A stretch of DNA of 64,000 bases, taken from positions 1 to 64,000 of the forward strand of contig NZ_JIAV01000002.1 of assembly GCF_000620645.1 (NCBI RefSeq). The letters run 5' to 3'. Under the pieces are notes generated by a model. That model searched no databases, was not told the origin of the DNA, and worked only from the letters and a program-made list of their open reading frames with translations. Shown here piece after piece: positions 49,978 through 58,746 of the stretch. The DNA comes from Nocardioides sp. URHA0032 (GTDB lineage Bacteria; Actinomycetota; Actinomycetes; Propionibacteriales; Nocardioidaceae). How positions within the stretch are numbered: the stretch's first letter is position 1; each line of letters starts with the position of its first letter. A program made the position numbers and the translations under genes.

Positions 49978-51360
49978 TCAGCCCGTCGTGAGGTCCCGCA
50001 GCGCGCGCCGGGCGGCCAGGTGGCCGCACATCCCGTGCACGCCCGGCCCGGGCGCGGTCGACGCCGAGCACAGGTAGGCGCCGGGGGCGCCGGTCGCGTA
50101 CGCCGCCCGGCGCACGAGCTGCGGCACCGTCACCGCGCCCGCGGCGATGTCGCCGCCCACGTAGTTCGGGTTGTAGGCCTCGAACCCGGCCGGATCGGTC
50201 ACGTGCATCCCGACGATCCGGTCGCGGAGCCCCGGCGCGAACCGCTCGATCTGGTCCAGCACCACGCCGGTCGCGTCGCCGGCGTACGCGTGCGGGACGT
50301 GCGCGTAGGCCCAGACCGGGTGCACGTCGCCGACGGAGCGGGTCGGGTCCGCGAGGTACTGCTGCCCGACCAGCACGAACGGCCGTTGCGGCATCCGACC
50401 CTTGGCGGCGCGCGCCTCGGCGCGGGCGATCTCCTCGAACCGGCCTCCGACGTGCACGGTGCCGGCCCGGCGACAGGGCTCGGCGGTCCAGGGGACCCCG
50501 CCGCGGACGGCGAGGTCGAGCTTGTACGCCCCCATGCCGTAGCGCCACCGCGGCCGGGGCCGGCCGGCGATGTCGGCGAACGCCGTCGGCGTGGTGTCGA
50601 ACAGGCTGATCCGGGCGTCGGGCAGGTCCGACATGGAGCGGACGTGCACCCCGGTGCGGATCTCGCCGCCCAGCGAGCGCAGGAGACCGGCCAGCGCGTC
50701 GGTGATGGCGCGGGAGCCGCCCTCGGCGACCGGCCAGCCGTACCGGTGGCCGGCGCCGATCATGAACGCGCCGATGGCGGCCGTCGACGGCCGGTTCAGC
50801 GGCCGGCTGATGTGGGCCGCGACGCCGGTGAACAGGGCACGCGCCGCGTCGGTGCGGAACGCCCGCGCCAGCACCGTCGCCGGCAGGGCGGCGCGCAGCC
50901 CGAAGCTGCCGAGCAGCACCGGGCGGTGCGGCAGGTGCACGATCGGCCCGAGGACGTCGGGCGCCAGGTCGTCGTACTGCTCGCTGACCGGGCCGAAGAC
51001 GGCACGCCACCGGTCGCCGTCCTCGCCGAGACCGGCGGCGGTCGTCTCGAGGTCCCTGACCAGCACGCCCGCGGTGCCGTCGTCGAGGGGGTGCGCGAGG
51101 TCGACCTCGGGGAACCGCCAGACCAGGCCGTGATCCTCCAGCGGCAGGGTGCGGAAGAACGGCGAGCCGATCCCGAAGGGGTGGATCGCCGAGCAGACGT
51201 CGTGCAGCACCCCGGGCACGGTCAGCTCGGCCGTTCGGGCGCCACCGCCGGTCTCGTCGTGCGCCTCCAGCACCGTCACGGCGAGACCGTGCTGCGCCAG
51301 CGTGATCGCCGCCGCGAGCCCGTTCGGGCCTGACCCCACGACGACCGCGTCCATGCCCAT
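49978..51360 (-). CDS. NAD(P)/FAD-dependent oxidoreductase (phytoene desaturase-like)
   Basis: This 460-residue flavoprotein has the dinucleotide fold VVVGSGPNGLAAAITLAQHG and VTVLEAHDETGGGARTAEL at the N-terminus, and the C-terminal FAD-binding element PGAYLCSASTAPGPGVHGMC typical of the phytoene desaturase/CrtI-like superfamily. No carotenoid genes are near, so the substrate is unknown; many actinobacterial members act outside carotenoid synthesis. The start is ATG 51360 (a second ATG at 51354). It is downstream of the EamA/DUF456 pair on the same strand. Confidence 0.88.
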   Translation of the reverse strand: MGMDAVVVGSGPNGLAAAITLAQHGLAVTVLEAHDETGGGARTAELTVPGVLHDVCSAIHPFGIGSPFFRTLPLEDHGLVWRFPEVDLAHPLDDGTAGVLVRDLETTAAGLGEDGDRWRAVFGPVSEQYDDLAPDVLGPIVHLPHRPVLLGSFGLRAALPATVLARAFRTDAARALFTGVAAHISRPLNRPSTAAIGAFMIGAGHRYGWPVAEGGSRAITDALAGLLRSLGGEIRTGVHVRSMSDLPDARISLFDTTPTAFADIAGRPRPRWRYGMGAYKLDLAVRGGVPWTAEPCRRAGTVHVGGRFEEIARAEARAAKGRMPQRPFVLVGQQYLADPTRSVGDVHPVWAYAHVPHAYAGDATGVVLDQIERFAPGLRDRIVGMHVTDPAGFEAYNPNYVGGDIAAGAVTVPQLVRRAAYATGAPGAYLCSASTAPGPGVHGMCGHLAARRALRDLTTG

Positions 51361-51386
51361 CAGGTGCCCAGTCCTGGTTCCGGTAC

Positions 51387-52220
51387 TCAGCCGGCGGCGA
51401 CCAGCGCGACGGCGCCCGCGCACAGCGCGAGGCCGTAGGCCTGGGTGCGGTGGACGTGCTCGCGGAGCACGGTGGCCGCGAGGAGCACCGTGAACGCAGG
51501 GTAGAGCGAGGTGATGACCGCGGCGACGGTGAGGTACCCGTGCTGGGTGGCGACCAGGAAGAGGCCGGTGGCGGACGCGCCGAGCGCCCCGCTGAGCACG
51601 CCGCCGGCGGCGTACCGGTTCCGCGGCACCCAGCTCTCGCGCAGCAGGATCGCGACCATGACGATCGCGCCGGCCGCGATCAGCTGGTTGAGGGCGAGCG
51701 GCAGGAAGCCGGCCTCCGCGGGGATCTGGGCCAGCGCCGCGAACAGGACGCCGAAGCCGAGGCCGGCGAGCACGCCGTCCACCAGCCCCGAGCCACCGGT
51801 GGACCCAGGTGACTCGACGGGCTCCCGGGAGACCAGCCAGATCGCCGGCAGCGCGAGCAGCACCCCCAGCCAGACCAGGGCGCCCGGCCGCTCGCCGCTG
51901 ACCAGGCCGACGACGACCGGGACCAGGACCGAGCCGACGCCCGAGACCGGGGCCACGACGCCCATCCGGCCGGAGGCGAGCCCGCGGTACAGGAACGCCG
52001 TGCCGAATCCGTTCGCGACGCCGGCCACCACGGCCCAGCCGAGGTCGGTCGCGGTCGGGGACCCGCCGTCGAACGCCGCGACCACCAGCACGAGCCCGGT
52101 GGCGGCGAGCTGGGTGACCAGCGCGACCGCCCAGGCCCCGCCGCGCCGGGAGAGCAGCCCGCCGCTGAAGTCGCTCAGCCCGTAGGAGAGCGCCGCGCAC
52201 AGGGAGAGCAGGATGCTCAC
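51387..52220 (-). CDS. EamA/DMT-family transporter
   Basis: This 277-residue membrane protein has ten hydrophobic helices in two EamA repeats; the first opens LLSLCAALSYGLSDFSGGLL and the second contains FLPLALNQLIAAGAIVMVAI. Such proteins export small metabolites or amino acids. The substrate cannot be told. Its GTG start at 52220 overlaps the DUF456 stop (GTGA), so the two are coupled. Confidence 0.9.
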   Translation of the reverse strand: MSILLSLCAALSYGLSDFSGGLLSRRGGAWAVALVTQLAATGLVLVVAAFDGGSPTATDLGWAVVAGVANGFGTAFLYRGLASGRMGVVAPVSGVGSVLVPVVVGLVSGERPGALVWLGVLLALPAIWLVSREPVESPGSTGGSGLVDGVLAGLGFGVLFAALAQIPAEAGFLPLALNQLIAAGAIVMVAILLRESWVPRNRYAAGGVLSGALGASATGLFLVATQHGYLTVAAVITSLYPAFTVLLAATVLREHVHRTQAYGLALCAGAVALVAAG

Positions 52221-52693
52221 GTCGCGAGCACCCCGTACGCCCAGACCGCGGTCGCTCCCAGGGCGGCGACCAGCTCGATCACGATGCTCAGCCCCACCGC
52301 CTTGAGCGAGTGCACGGTCGACGGCCACGCCTGCCGCGACCCGACCCGGGCCAGCTCGGCCAGGTACACCCCGAGGACGAAGCCGAGGAAGAGCCCGACG
52401 ACCGGGACGACGAAGAACCCGACGACCCCGACCAGCGCGCCGATCCACTGGGTCGTGGCGGGGATCCCGGCGACCTGGAGGTTGCGGCCGGGTACGACGT
52501 ACTTGACGACGGCACCGGCGACCACGACGGCGGTGGCCACGGCGAAGACGGCCCACGCCGTCGGCCCGCCGACCAGCACCGCCCAGCCGAGGATGCCGGC
52601 GACCACCAGGATCGAGCCGGGCAGGACCGGCACCAGGATGCCGACCAGTCCCACGGCGATCACGAGGGCGACGATGAGCTCGGCGGCGGTCAC
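52217..52693 (-). CDS. DUF456 family membrane protein
   Basis: This 158-residue protein has about five helices: VALVIAVGLVGILVPVLPGS at the N-terminus with the conserved PxLPG turn, and a Gly-rich central pair FVVPVVGLFLGFVLGVYLAE, as in DUF456. The function is unknown. It leads the small operon with the EamA transporter. Confidence 0.9.
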   Translation of the reverse strand: MTAAELIVALVIAVGLVGILVPVLPGSILVVAGILGWAVLVGGPTAWAVFAVATAVVVAGAVVKYVVPGRNLQVAGIPATTQWIGALVGVVGFFVVPVVGLFLGFVLGVYLAELARVGSRQAWPSTVHSLKAVGLSIVIELVAALGATAVWAYGVLAT

Positions 52694-52721
52694 GGGGAGA
52701 GCCTAGGCAGGTCCGGACGCA

Positions 52722-52753
52722 CCGAGGCCCCGGACTCGCGTCCGGGGCCTCGG
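52722..52753 (-). terminator. Strong hairpin terminator of the DUF7455 gene
   Basis: A perfect 13-bp stem (52722-52734 with 52741-52753) with loop CTCGCG lies 16 bp beyond the DUF7455 stop, separating it from the DUF456 operon. Confidence 0.8.
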
Positions 52754-52769
52754 TGGAGGAGTCTCGGGA

Positions 52770-53003
52770 TCAGACCTCGTCGTCGGGGGCGATGGCCCGG
52801 GTGCTCGAGAGCTTGTGGGTCTCGTCGATGACGTTGGCGGCGATCTCCTTGAGCTTGTCTCCGTGCTCGCGGGCGTGGTGGGCGCAGAAGAGCAGCTCAC
52901 CGCCCGACTGGAGCTCTACGCGGAGGTAGGCCTGGGCTCCGCAACGGTCGCATCGGTCCGCGGCGCTCAGCGCGGCGGAGTTGGGGGCAACTGCAGTGGT
53001 CAC
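52770..53003 (-). CDS. DUF7455 small zinc-ribbon-like protein
   Basis: This 77-residue protein contains SAADRCDRCGAQAYLRVELQ and GGELLFCAHHAREHGDKLKE: a CxxC pair followed by a CxHH-type pair that could bind zinc. This is the DUF7455 signature, widely conserved in actinobacteria next to topoisomerase or sigma-factor genes. The function is unknown. The start is GTG 53003. It is divergent from parE and ends at a strong terminator. Confidence 0.92.
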   Translation of the reverse strand: MTTAVAPNSAALSAADRCDRCGAQAYLRVELQSGGELLFCAHHAREHGDKLKEIAANVIDETHKLSSTRAIAPDDEV

Positions 53004-53286
53004 ATCGGCCTCATTTCTTCTACTGCCTCGGTGTCTGGCTCAACGTACTGACCGGGTCCAAGATTCCCGCTCCTTCGTGGTGCCGGACACGTCATCCAAT
53101 CATGTGTCCTCTTCCCGTTCCCCGGCTTTTCCATGCAACGGATGCCCAGTTGTGAACGGGACGACATCGTCTGATGAGTGTGACGCGGGTTCGGACGCTC
53201 GCGTTGCAGATCGCGGCGCCCGAGTGCCGATCGTGTCCACATCGTGACCCTCCCCGGGTTTTCCGTGTCGCTGCGCTGGCCCTGCG

Positions 53287-53325
53287 TGGTGGTGCGTCGT
53301 GGTGCCGGGTGGTGCTGGTGGTGCT
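53287..53325. repeat. Irregular TGGTG repeat
   Basis: TGGTG recurs six times in about 40 bp with spacers of 0-4 nt. It is not exactly periodic. It may be a protein-binding array or just skewed low-complexity sequence. Confidence 0.3.
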
Positions 53326-53397
53326 GCGGGGAAGTGCTTCCCACGCTAGACCCGCCCCGGGCAGGCGAGCCTTCATCGGTGTCCGGCGTGTCGCGGG

Positions 53398-53403
53398 TAG
53401 ATT
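53398..53403 (+). promoter_or_regulatory. -10 hexamer of parE
   Basis: TAGATT places the transcription start near 53410, downstream of the GTG at 53408 and upstream of an AGGAG ribosome site at 53435-53439. Confidence 0.45.
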
Positions 53404-53407
53404 CGGT

Positions 53408-55507
53408 GTGCACGGCACCATCGGATTTCGTCGCAGGAGCCCCACGATCGACAACACGTACAACGCGGCACACCTCCTCGTCCTCGAGGGACTGGAGGCG
53501 GTGCGCAAGCGTCCCGGGATGTACATCGGCTCCACCGACACCCGCGGCCTCATGCACTGCCTGTGGGAGATCATCGACAACGGCGTCGACGAGGCGCTGG
53601 CGGGCGCCGCGCACCGGGTCGAGGTGACGCTCCACCCGGACGGCTCGGCCGAGGTGCACGACGACGGCCGCGGGATCCCGACCGACAAGGAGCCGAAGAC
53701 CGGGCTCCCCGGCGTCGAGGTCGTGGCCACCAAGCTGCACGCCGGCGGCAAGTTCGGCGGCGGCTCGTACGTCGCCACCGGCGGCCTGCACGGCGTCGGC
53801 CTCTCGGTCGTCAACGCCCTGTCCGCCCGGATGGACATCGACGTCCAGCGTCCGCCGTCCGAGCAGGGCCTGTCCTTCCGGCACGGGGCGCCCGGGGTGT
53901 TCACCGGCGAGGGCCCGGAGGCGCCGTTCGAGCCGAGGTCGGGCCTGACCCGCAAGGGCGGCCGGGTCGCGAAGGGGAAGTCCGGCACCCGGATCCGGTT
54001 CTGGCCGGACCGCCGCATCTTCACCAAGGACGCGACGTTCCTCTACGACGACCTGATCGGTCGCGCCCGGCAGACGTCGTTCATCGTGCCCGGCCTGGAG
54101 CTGGTGATCCGCGACCTGCGCGGCCCGGACCCGGTCGAGGAGAAGTTCCGCCACGACGGCGGCATCGCGGAGTTCGCGGACTTCCTGGCGCCGGACGAGC
54201 CGGTGACCGACATCGTGCGGCTGCAGGGCGCGGACACGTTCACCGAGACCGTGCCGTTGCTCGACGACAAGGGCCACATGACGCCCCAGGAGGTCGAGCG
54301 CGAGCTGCAGGTGGACGTCGCGGTCCGCTGGGGCACCGGCTACGACACCACGCTGCGGTCGTTCGTGAACGTCATCGCCACCCCCAAGGGCGGCACCCAC
54401 GTCAGCGGCTTCGACCAGGCCGTCACCCGCACGTTCAACGACGCCATGAAGGCCACGAAGGTCCTCAAGGTCAACGACGACGACGTGATCAAGGACGACG
54501 TGCTCGAGGGCATGACGGCCGTGGTCGCGGTCCGGCTCGCGGAGCCGCAGTTCGAGGGCCAGACCAAGGAGATCCTCGGCACCCCGGCCGCGCGCACCGT
54601 CGTACGCCGAGTGGTGGCGGCGGAGCTGAAGAAGTTCCTCACCTCCACCAAGCGCGCCGAGAAGGCGCAGGCCCGCCTGGTGATGGAGAAGGTCGCCGGC
54701 GCCGCCAAGACTCGGGTCGCGGCCCGCCAGCACAAGGAGACCCAGCGGCGGAAGAACGCGCTGGAGTCCTCCGCGCTGCCGTCCAAGCTCGCCGACTGCC
54801 GCGCGACCGACAACGAGCGCACCGAGCTGTTCATCGTCGAGGGCGATTCGGCGCTCGGCACCGCCAAGCTGGCCCGGAACTCCGAGTTCCAGGCGCTGCT
54901 GCCGATCCGCGGCAAGATCCTCAACGTCCAGAAGGCCTCGGTCGGCGACATGCTCAAGAACGCCGAGTGCGCCTCGATCATCCAGGTCGTCGGGGCCGGC
55001 TCCGGCCGCACCTTCGACCTCGAGGCACGGCGCTACGGCCGGATCATCTTCATGGCCGACGCGGACTCCGACGGCGCGCACATCCGCTGCCTGCTGGCCA
55101 CGCTGTTCTACAAGTACATGCCCGAGCTGATCACCGAGAAGCGGGTCTACACGGCGGTGCCCCCGCTGCACCGGATCGAGCTCTCGAACCCGAAGAAGGG
55201 TATGGACAAGTACGTCTACACGTACTCCGACGACGAGCTGCAGCGCACCCTCGCCGAGCTCAAGAAGAAGAACGTGCGGTGGAAGGACCCGGTCCAGCGC
55301 TACAAGGGCCTCGGCGAGATGGACGCCGACCAGCTGGCCGAGACCACGATGGACCCGCGGCACCGCACGCTGCGCCGGCTCACGATCGACGACGCCGACG
55401 AGGCCGCGAACGTGTTCGAGCTGCTGATGGGCTCCGACGTCGCCCCGCGCAAGGAGTTCATCGTGCAGGGCGCGTACGAGGTCGACGTGGAGGCCCTGGA
55501 CGCCTGA
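53408..55507 (+). CDS. parE: DNA topoisomerase IV subunit B (GyrB/ParE family)
   Basis: This ATPase subunit of about 690 residues pairs with ParC to decatenate chromosomes. The GHKL domain shows EIIDNGVDEALAG, EVHDDGRGIPTD and TGGLHGVGLSVVNALS; the Toprim domain shows LFIVEGDSALGTAK and FMADADSDGAHIRC; the tail YKGLGEMDADQLAETTMDP is standard. The start is doubtful. GTG 53408 is the nearest canonical codon, but family homology begins at DNTYNAAHLLVLEGLEAVRK, directly after ATC 53447, which has AGGAG 7 nt upstream; the likely -10 at 53398 also argues against 53408. The true product may be 686 residues. Confidence 0.94.
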   Translation: MHGTIGFRRRSPTIDNTYNAAHLLVLEGLEAVRKRPGMYIGSTDTRGLMHCLWEIIDNGVDEALAGAAHRVEVTLHPDGSAEVHDDGRGIPTDKEPKTGLPGVEVVATKLHAGGKFGGGSYVATGGLHGVGLSVVNALSARMDIDVQRPPSEQGLSFRHGAPGVFTGEGPEAPFEPRSGLTRKGGRVAKGKSGTRIRFWPDRRIFTKDATFLYDDLIGRARQTSFIVPGLELVIRDLRGPDPVEEKFRHDGGIAEFADFLAPDEPVTDIVRLQGADTFTETVPLLDDKGHMTPQEVERELQVDVAVRWGTGYDTTLRSFVNVIATPKGGTHVSGFDQAVTRTFNDAMKATKVLKVNDDDVIKDDVLEGMTAVVAVRLAEPQFEGQTKEILGTPAARTVVRRVVAAELKKFLTSTKRAEKAQARLVMEKVAGAAKTRVAARQHKETQRRKNALESSALPSKLADCRATDNERTELFIVEGDSALGTAKLARNSEFQALLPIRGKILNVQKASVGDMLKNAECASIIQVVGAGSGRTFDLEARRYGRIIFMADADSDGAHIRCLLATLFYKYMPELITEKRVYTAVPPLHRIELSNPKKGMDKYVYTYSDDELQRTLAELKKKNVRWKDPVQRYKGLGEMDADQLAETTMDPRHRTLRRLTIDDADEAANVFELLMGSDVAPRKEFIVQGAYEVDVEALDA

Positions 55508-55591
55508 GCGTCTAGCAAGGTCGACGCGGACCGGGTCCGTGCCGAGCTCCGTCTCGGCCCGGAGCGCAGCCCGAACTCGCGCTCCTGACCC

Positions 55592-56455
55592 TCACAGCAG
55601 GTAACGGCTGCTCGGCCAGATCTCGGTGAGAGGGACGCCCGGGAACCGCTCGGCGACCGCGGTGTACACGCCCCGGTAGTGCTCGGCCACGGTGCGGACG
55701 GTGTCGTCGGGCAGCTCGGAGGTCTTCGGGGAGAAGTGCACGCGCTCCTCGAAGCCGGGCTCGACGTAGTCGATGCCGGCCAGCCCGCACAGCCTCAGGA
55801 TCTCCTCCTCGGTGAAGAGCGTCTCGTAGAAGCCGTAGTACACGCGGTCCGGCCCGAACACGGTGTCGAGCTTGCGGATCACCTCGTCGTACGCCGTGCG
55901 GTTCGCGTACGCCGGTCGCGCGTACTGAGCCAGGACGAACTCCGCGGACCGGGTGCGGGCGGCCTCGTGGCGCTCGTACAGCCGCGCGTGCATGCGCACC
56001 TGGGACCAGATCCGCTCCACCGGGTCGCGCATCAGGAACACGGGCAGGGTGCTGATCCCGCGCCGGTCGAAGCCGGCGCGGACGGCCTCGAACCGCTCGG
56101 TGGGGAGCATGCCGTACGAGGGCGTCATGTCGGCGACCAGCCTGGTCCGCGGCGTCCGGTGCAGCAGGCCGGTGAAGTAGTCGAAGTAGAACTGCTGGTC
56201 GAGGAACATGCTCAGCCGGTGCGCCGACGTCGCCGCCAGCCGGTTGCCCGGCTCCGGGTCGGAGGTCACCTGCTCGGCGGCCCGCCCCAGCAGGCGCTTG
56301 CGGGCGACCCCCTCCGACGGCAGGTCCAGCGAGTCCAGCACGTGGTACTCCTTGCGGTACCCGTGCGTGAACTGCGGAGACGTGGCCAGGTACTGGTACA
56401 GCCACGTCGTGCCGCCCTTCTGGCAGCCCGCCCCGAGCAGGAAGGTCTTCGTCAC
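55592..56455 (-). CDS. PAPS-dependent sulfotransferase
   Basis: This 287-residue protein has the 5'-phosphosulfate-binding motif LGAGCQKGGTTWLYQYL at the N-terminus and the 3'-phosphate-binding motif FLMRDPVERIWSQVRMHARL at about residues 139-158. This is the layout of glycan/lipid-type sulfotransferases. It would transfer sulfate from PAPS to an unknown acceptor, perhaps an envelope component. The start is GTG 56455 with TACCCT 7 nt upstream, so it is probably leaderless. Confidence 0.88.
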   Translation of the reverse strand: MTKTFLLGAGCQKGGTTWLYQYLATSPQFTHGYRKEYHVLDSLDLPSEGVARKRLLGRAAEQVTSDPEPGNRLAATSAHRLSMFLDQQFYFDYFTGLLHRTPRTRLVADMTPSYGMLPTERFEAVRAGFDRRGISTLPVFLMRDPVERIWSQVRMHARLYERHEAARTRSAEFVLAQYARPAYANRTAYDEVIRKLDTVFGPDRVYYGFYETLFTEEEILRLCGLAGIDYVEPGFEERVHFSPKTSELPDDTVRTVAEHYRGVYTAVAERFPGVPLTEIWPSSRYLL

Positions 56456-56462
56456 GAGCCGA

Positions 56463-56468
56463 AGGGTA
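56463..56468 (-). promoter_or_regulatory. -10 hexamer, probable leaderless promoter of the sulfotransferase
   Basis: TACCCT on the minus strand ends 7 nt before GTG 56455. Confidence 0.4.
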
Positions 56469-56477
56469 GTGGCGCCG

Positions 56478-56969
56478 TCAGACCCGCTGGTCGAGCAGCC
56501 CCGTGTCGACGTCGTAGATGAATCCGCCGATCTCGACGGTGTCGGGGACCAGCGGGTGCGAGCGGAGCTTCTGCACGTCCTCGCGCAGGGCCGCCTCCTG
56601 GTCCGCGATCACGTTGAAGGGCTGCCACGAGGCGTCCTGACCGGCGCTCGCGGCGACCCGCTCGCGGAGCTCGGCCTCGGTGTTGCTGGCGACCGCGCAG
56701 CGGGTGTGCGGGACCACGAGGATGCGGTCGACGTTGAGCAGGTGGACGCCGAGGACCAGCGCCTCCATCGCCTGGGGGGTGATCCGGCCGCCGGGGTTGC
56801 GGAAGATCTTCGCGTCGCCGGCCTTGAGGCCCAGCATCCGCAGCGGGTCGATGCGGGAGTCCATGCAGGTGACGATGGCGACGCCGGCGTGGGCGACGCC
56901 GTCGAACCCGGACAGGTCGAAGTCGGCCGCGAACTCGCGGTTGGCGGCGAGCAGGTCGTCGAAACTCAC
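56478..56969 (-). CDS. Beta-class carbonic anhydrase
   Basis: This 163-residue enzyme hydrates CO2 to bicarbonate with a zinc ion. The zinc ligands can be placed: Cys35 in TCMDSRID, His88 and Cys91 in VVPHTRC, with the catalytic Asp37/Arg39 pair. FRNPGGRITPQA is also conserved. Length matches the short actinobacterial type. The start GTG 56969 has TAACGT 8 nt upstream. It lies 22 nt downstream of the MFS gene on the same strand but probably has its own promoter. Confidence 0.95.
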   Translation of the reverse strand: MSFDDLLAANREFAADFDLSGFDGVAHAGVAIVTCMDSRIDPLRMLGLKAGDAKIFRNPGGRITPQAMEALVLGVHLLNVDRILVVPHTRCAVASNTEAELRERVAASAGQDASWQPFNVIADQEAALREDVQKLRSHPLVPDTVEIGGFIYDVDTGLLDQRV

Positions 56970-56977
56970 GTCTGGGG

Positions 56978-56983
56978 ACGTTA
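56978..56983 (-). promoter_or_regulatory. -10 hexamer before the carbonic anhydrase gene
   Basis: TAACGT on the minus strand, 8 nt before GTG 56969, in the short gap after the MFS gene. Confidence 0.35.
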
Positions 56984-56991
56984 GCCGACGC

Positions 56992-58746
56992 CTACCCCGC
57001 GGCGCGCAGCAGGTCGCCGGTCGAGACGGCCCGGGTCCCGGCCGACCGGAACAGCAGCAGGGCCAGGACGCCGGCGACGACCGCGCAGACGGCCGCTCCG
57101 GTGAAGACGGTGTGCTCCTGGGCGATGCCGGCGACCTTGAGGAGGTGCGTGAACTCGTCGCACCGCGAGCTCCCGCCGCACACCTCCCGCGCGGTGGGGA
57201 CGTCGGCCTGCTCCTGGTAGTACCGCCGCAGGCCGATCGTGGTCAGCGCCGAGATCCCAACGAGCATCCCGACCATCCGGGACACCACGACGAACGCGCT
57301 GGCGAGGCCGTGCACGTCGTCGTCGGTGCTGGCCAGCACGGCCGCGTTGACGGGGGCGAGCGCCAGGCCGAAGCCGAACCCGCCGACCAGCAGCGGGACC
57401 GTCGCGAGGGCGCTGCCAAGGCTCTCGAAGTCCCACGTCGCCATCCAGAGGAACGCCGTCGCGGCGCAGGCCATGCCGATCGCGGTCACGACGCCGGCCG
57501 GCAAGGTGCGGGTGAGGTAGCCGCCCAGGACGGCACCCGCGGGCAGCGCGACGAGGAACCGCACCAGCACCAGCGCCGACATGAGCTGGGAGCTCGGGTA
57601 CGCCGTGGTCCGGGCGAAGAGCGGGATGTCGATGAGCGCCGCGATCAGCGCCGCGCCGACGAAGAAGCTGACGAGCATGGCTCCCCAGGCCGGCGTACGA
57701 CGGAGCGCGCCGGTCGGCACCAGCGGCGCCTCGGCCCGGCGCAGGTGCAGGACGAAGGCGACCGCGGCCGCCGCCGCGCCGAGGAGGTACCAGATGCCCT
57801 GGTCGGAGAAGACCTGGACCTTCGGGTCCGCGGTCGCGAACGCGAGGATCACCCCGGCCAGGGCCAGGGCCAGGAGCAGCGCACCGACCAGGTCCGCCTC
57901 TCGCACGGTCCGGGACCAGGCGGGCAGGTCGAGCAGCGGCCGCCTCGCGGTGCAGCACCGGACCACGAGGAGCAGGAACGCCGCGATCGCGGCCACCCCG
58001 AGCGGGGTCAGCCACCGGCTGTCGCCGGCCACGGGGATGAACAGCTGGCCCCAGGTCAGGTCGCGCATCAGGGCGTCGGGCTGGGTGAACACCAGGATCC
58101 CGGCGCCGAGGGCCACGAGCGCGAGGGCCAGCCCGATCCAGTCGACGCCTCGGTGCACCGCCGCTCGTCCCTCGCGACGGCGCTCGCCGACCGAGAGGGT
58201 GCGGATCGCGGCGGCGAGCACCAGCCCGACGGCGAGGTTGACCACGAAGATCACCCGCCAGTCGGCGACCGCCAGCACGAGGGCGCCGAACAGCGGGCCG
58301 AGCACGCTGCCGAGCTCCTGGACGGCGGACACCACGCCGAGCGGGACCCCGCGGCGCTGGGCCGGGTAGAGGTCGGCGACCAGGGCAAGGGTCGCGGGCA
58401 CCAGGCCGCCGCCGCCGACGCCCTGGAGGAACCGACCGGCCACCAGGGTCGGCAGGTCGTAGGCGAGCGCGGTGACCAGCGAGCCGATCGCGAACACCAG
58501 CAGCGCGGCGACCAGCACCGGCACCCGGCCGCGCAGGTCGGCGATCCGACCGATCAGCGGCAGCATCGCGACGTAGCCGAGCAGGAAGCCCGAGACGATC
58601 GGCGCGGCCCGCTGGAGCTGGTCGATCGGGACGCCGGCGCTGGCCATCATGTCCGGCAGGGCGAGCACCACGACGTAGGTGTCCGCAGCCGCGAACGCCA
58701 CGGCGACCGCTGCGAGCGCGAGCAGCACCCGCGGCGACCGGGTCAT
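56992..58746 (-). CDS. MFS transporter, P55 (Rv1410c)-like
   Basis: This 584-residue protein has about 14 helices. MFS motif A is present as LIGRIADLRGRVPVLVAALL and motif C-like VSAVQELGSVLGPLFGALVL marks a drug/H+ antiporter (DHA2-like) fold. A cysteine-containing outer loop before the last helix (REVCGGSSRCDE) could form a disulfide. It is coupled (ATGA) to an LppX/LprG-type lipoprotein gene, as in the mycobacterial lprG-P55 operon that exports triacylglyceride and lipoglycan lipids, so lipid export is more likely than drug efflux. Confidence 0.88.
   Translation of the reverse strand: MTRSPRVLLALAAVAVAFAAADTYVVVLALPDMMASAGVPIDQLQRAAPIVSGFLLGYVAMLPLIGRIADLRGRVPVLVAALLVFAIGSLVTALAYDLPTLVAGRFLQGVGGGGLVPATLALVADLYPAQRRGVPLGVVSAVQELGSVLGPLFGALVLAVADWRVIFVVNLAVGLVLAAAIRTLSVGERRREGRAAVHRGVDWIGLALALVALGAGILVFTQPDALMRDLTWGQLFIPVAGDSRWLTPLGVAAIAAFLLLVVRCCTARRPLLDLPAWSRTVREADLVGALLLALALAGVILAFATADPKVQVFSDQGIWYLLGAAAAAVAFVLHLRRAEAPLVPTGALRRTPAWGAMLVSFFVGAALIAALIDIPLFARTTAYPSSQLMSALVLVRFLVALPAGAVLGGYLTRTLPAGVVTAIGMACAATAFLWMATWDFESLGSALATVPLLVGGFGFGLALAPVNAAVLASTDDDVHGLASAFVVVSRMVGMLVGISALTTIGLRRYYQEQADVPTAREVCGGSSRCDEFTHLLKVAGIAQEHTVFTGAAVCAVVAGVLALLLFRSAGTRAVSTGDLLRAAG

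Larger units (their letters stand above)
53004..53407. other. Gene-free region between DUF7455 and parE
   Basis: About 400 bp without a convincing coding frame. It holds a run of TGGTG repeats (53287-53325) and, at its right end, a TAGATT -10 element (53398-53403) for parE. An open frame in line with parE runs through it, but its translation is Arg/Val-rich without family features. Confidence 0.55.

Noticed and set aside
53408..55507. Naming this gene gyrB instead of parE
   Set aside because: The partner subunit lacks a GyrA-box and the pair is not next to dnaA/recF genes. A second gyrase pair outside the window is expected; a phylogeny would settle it.
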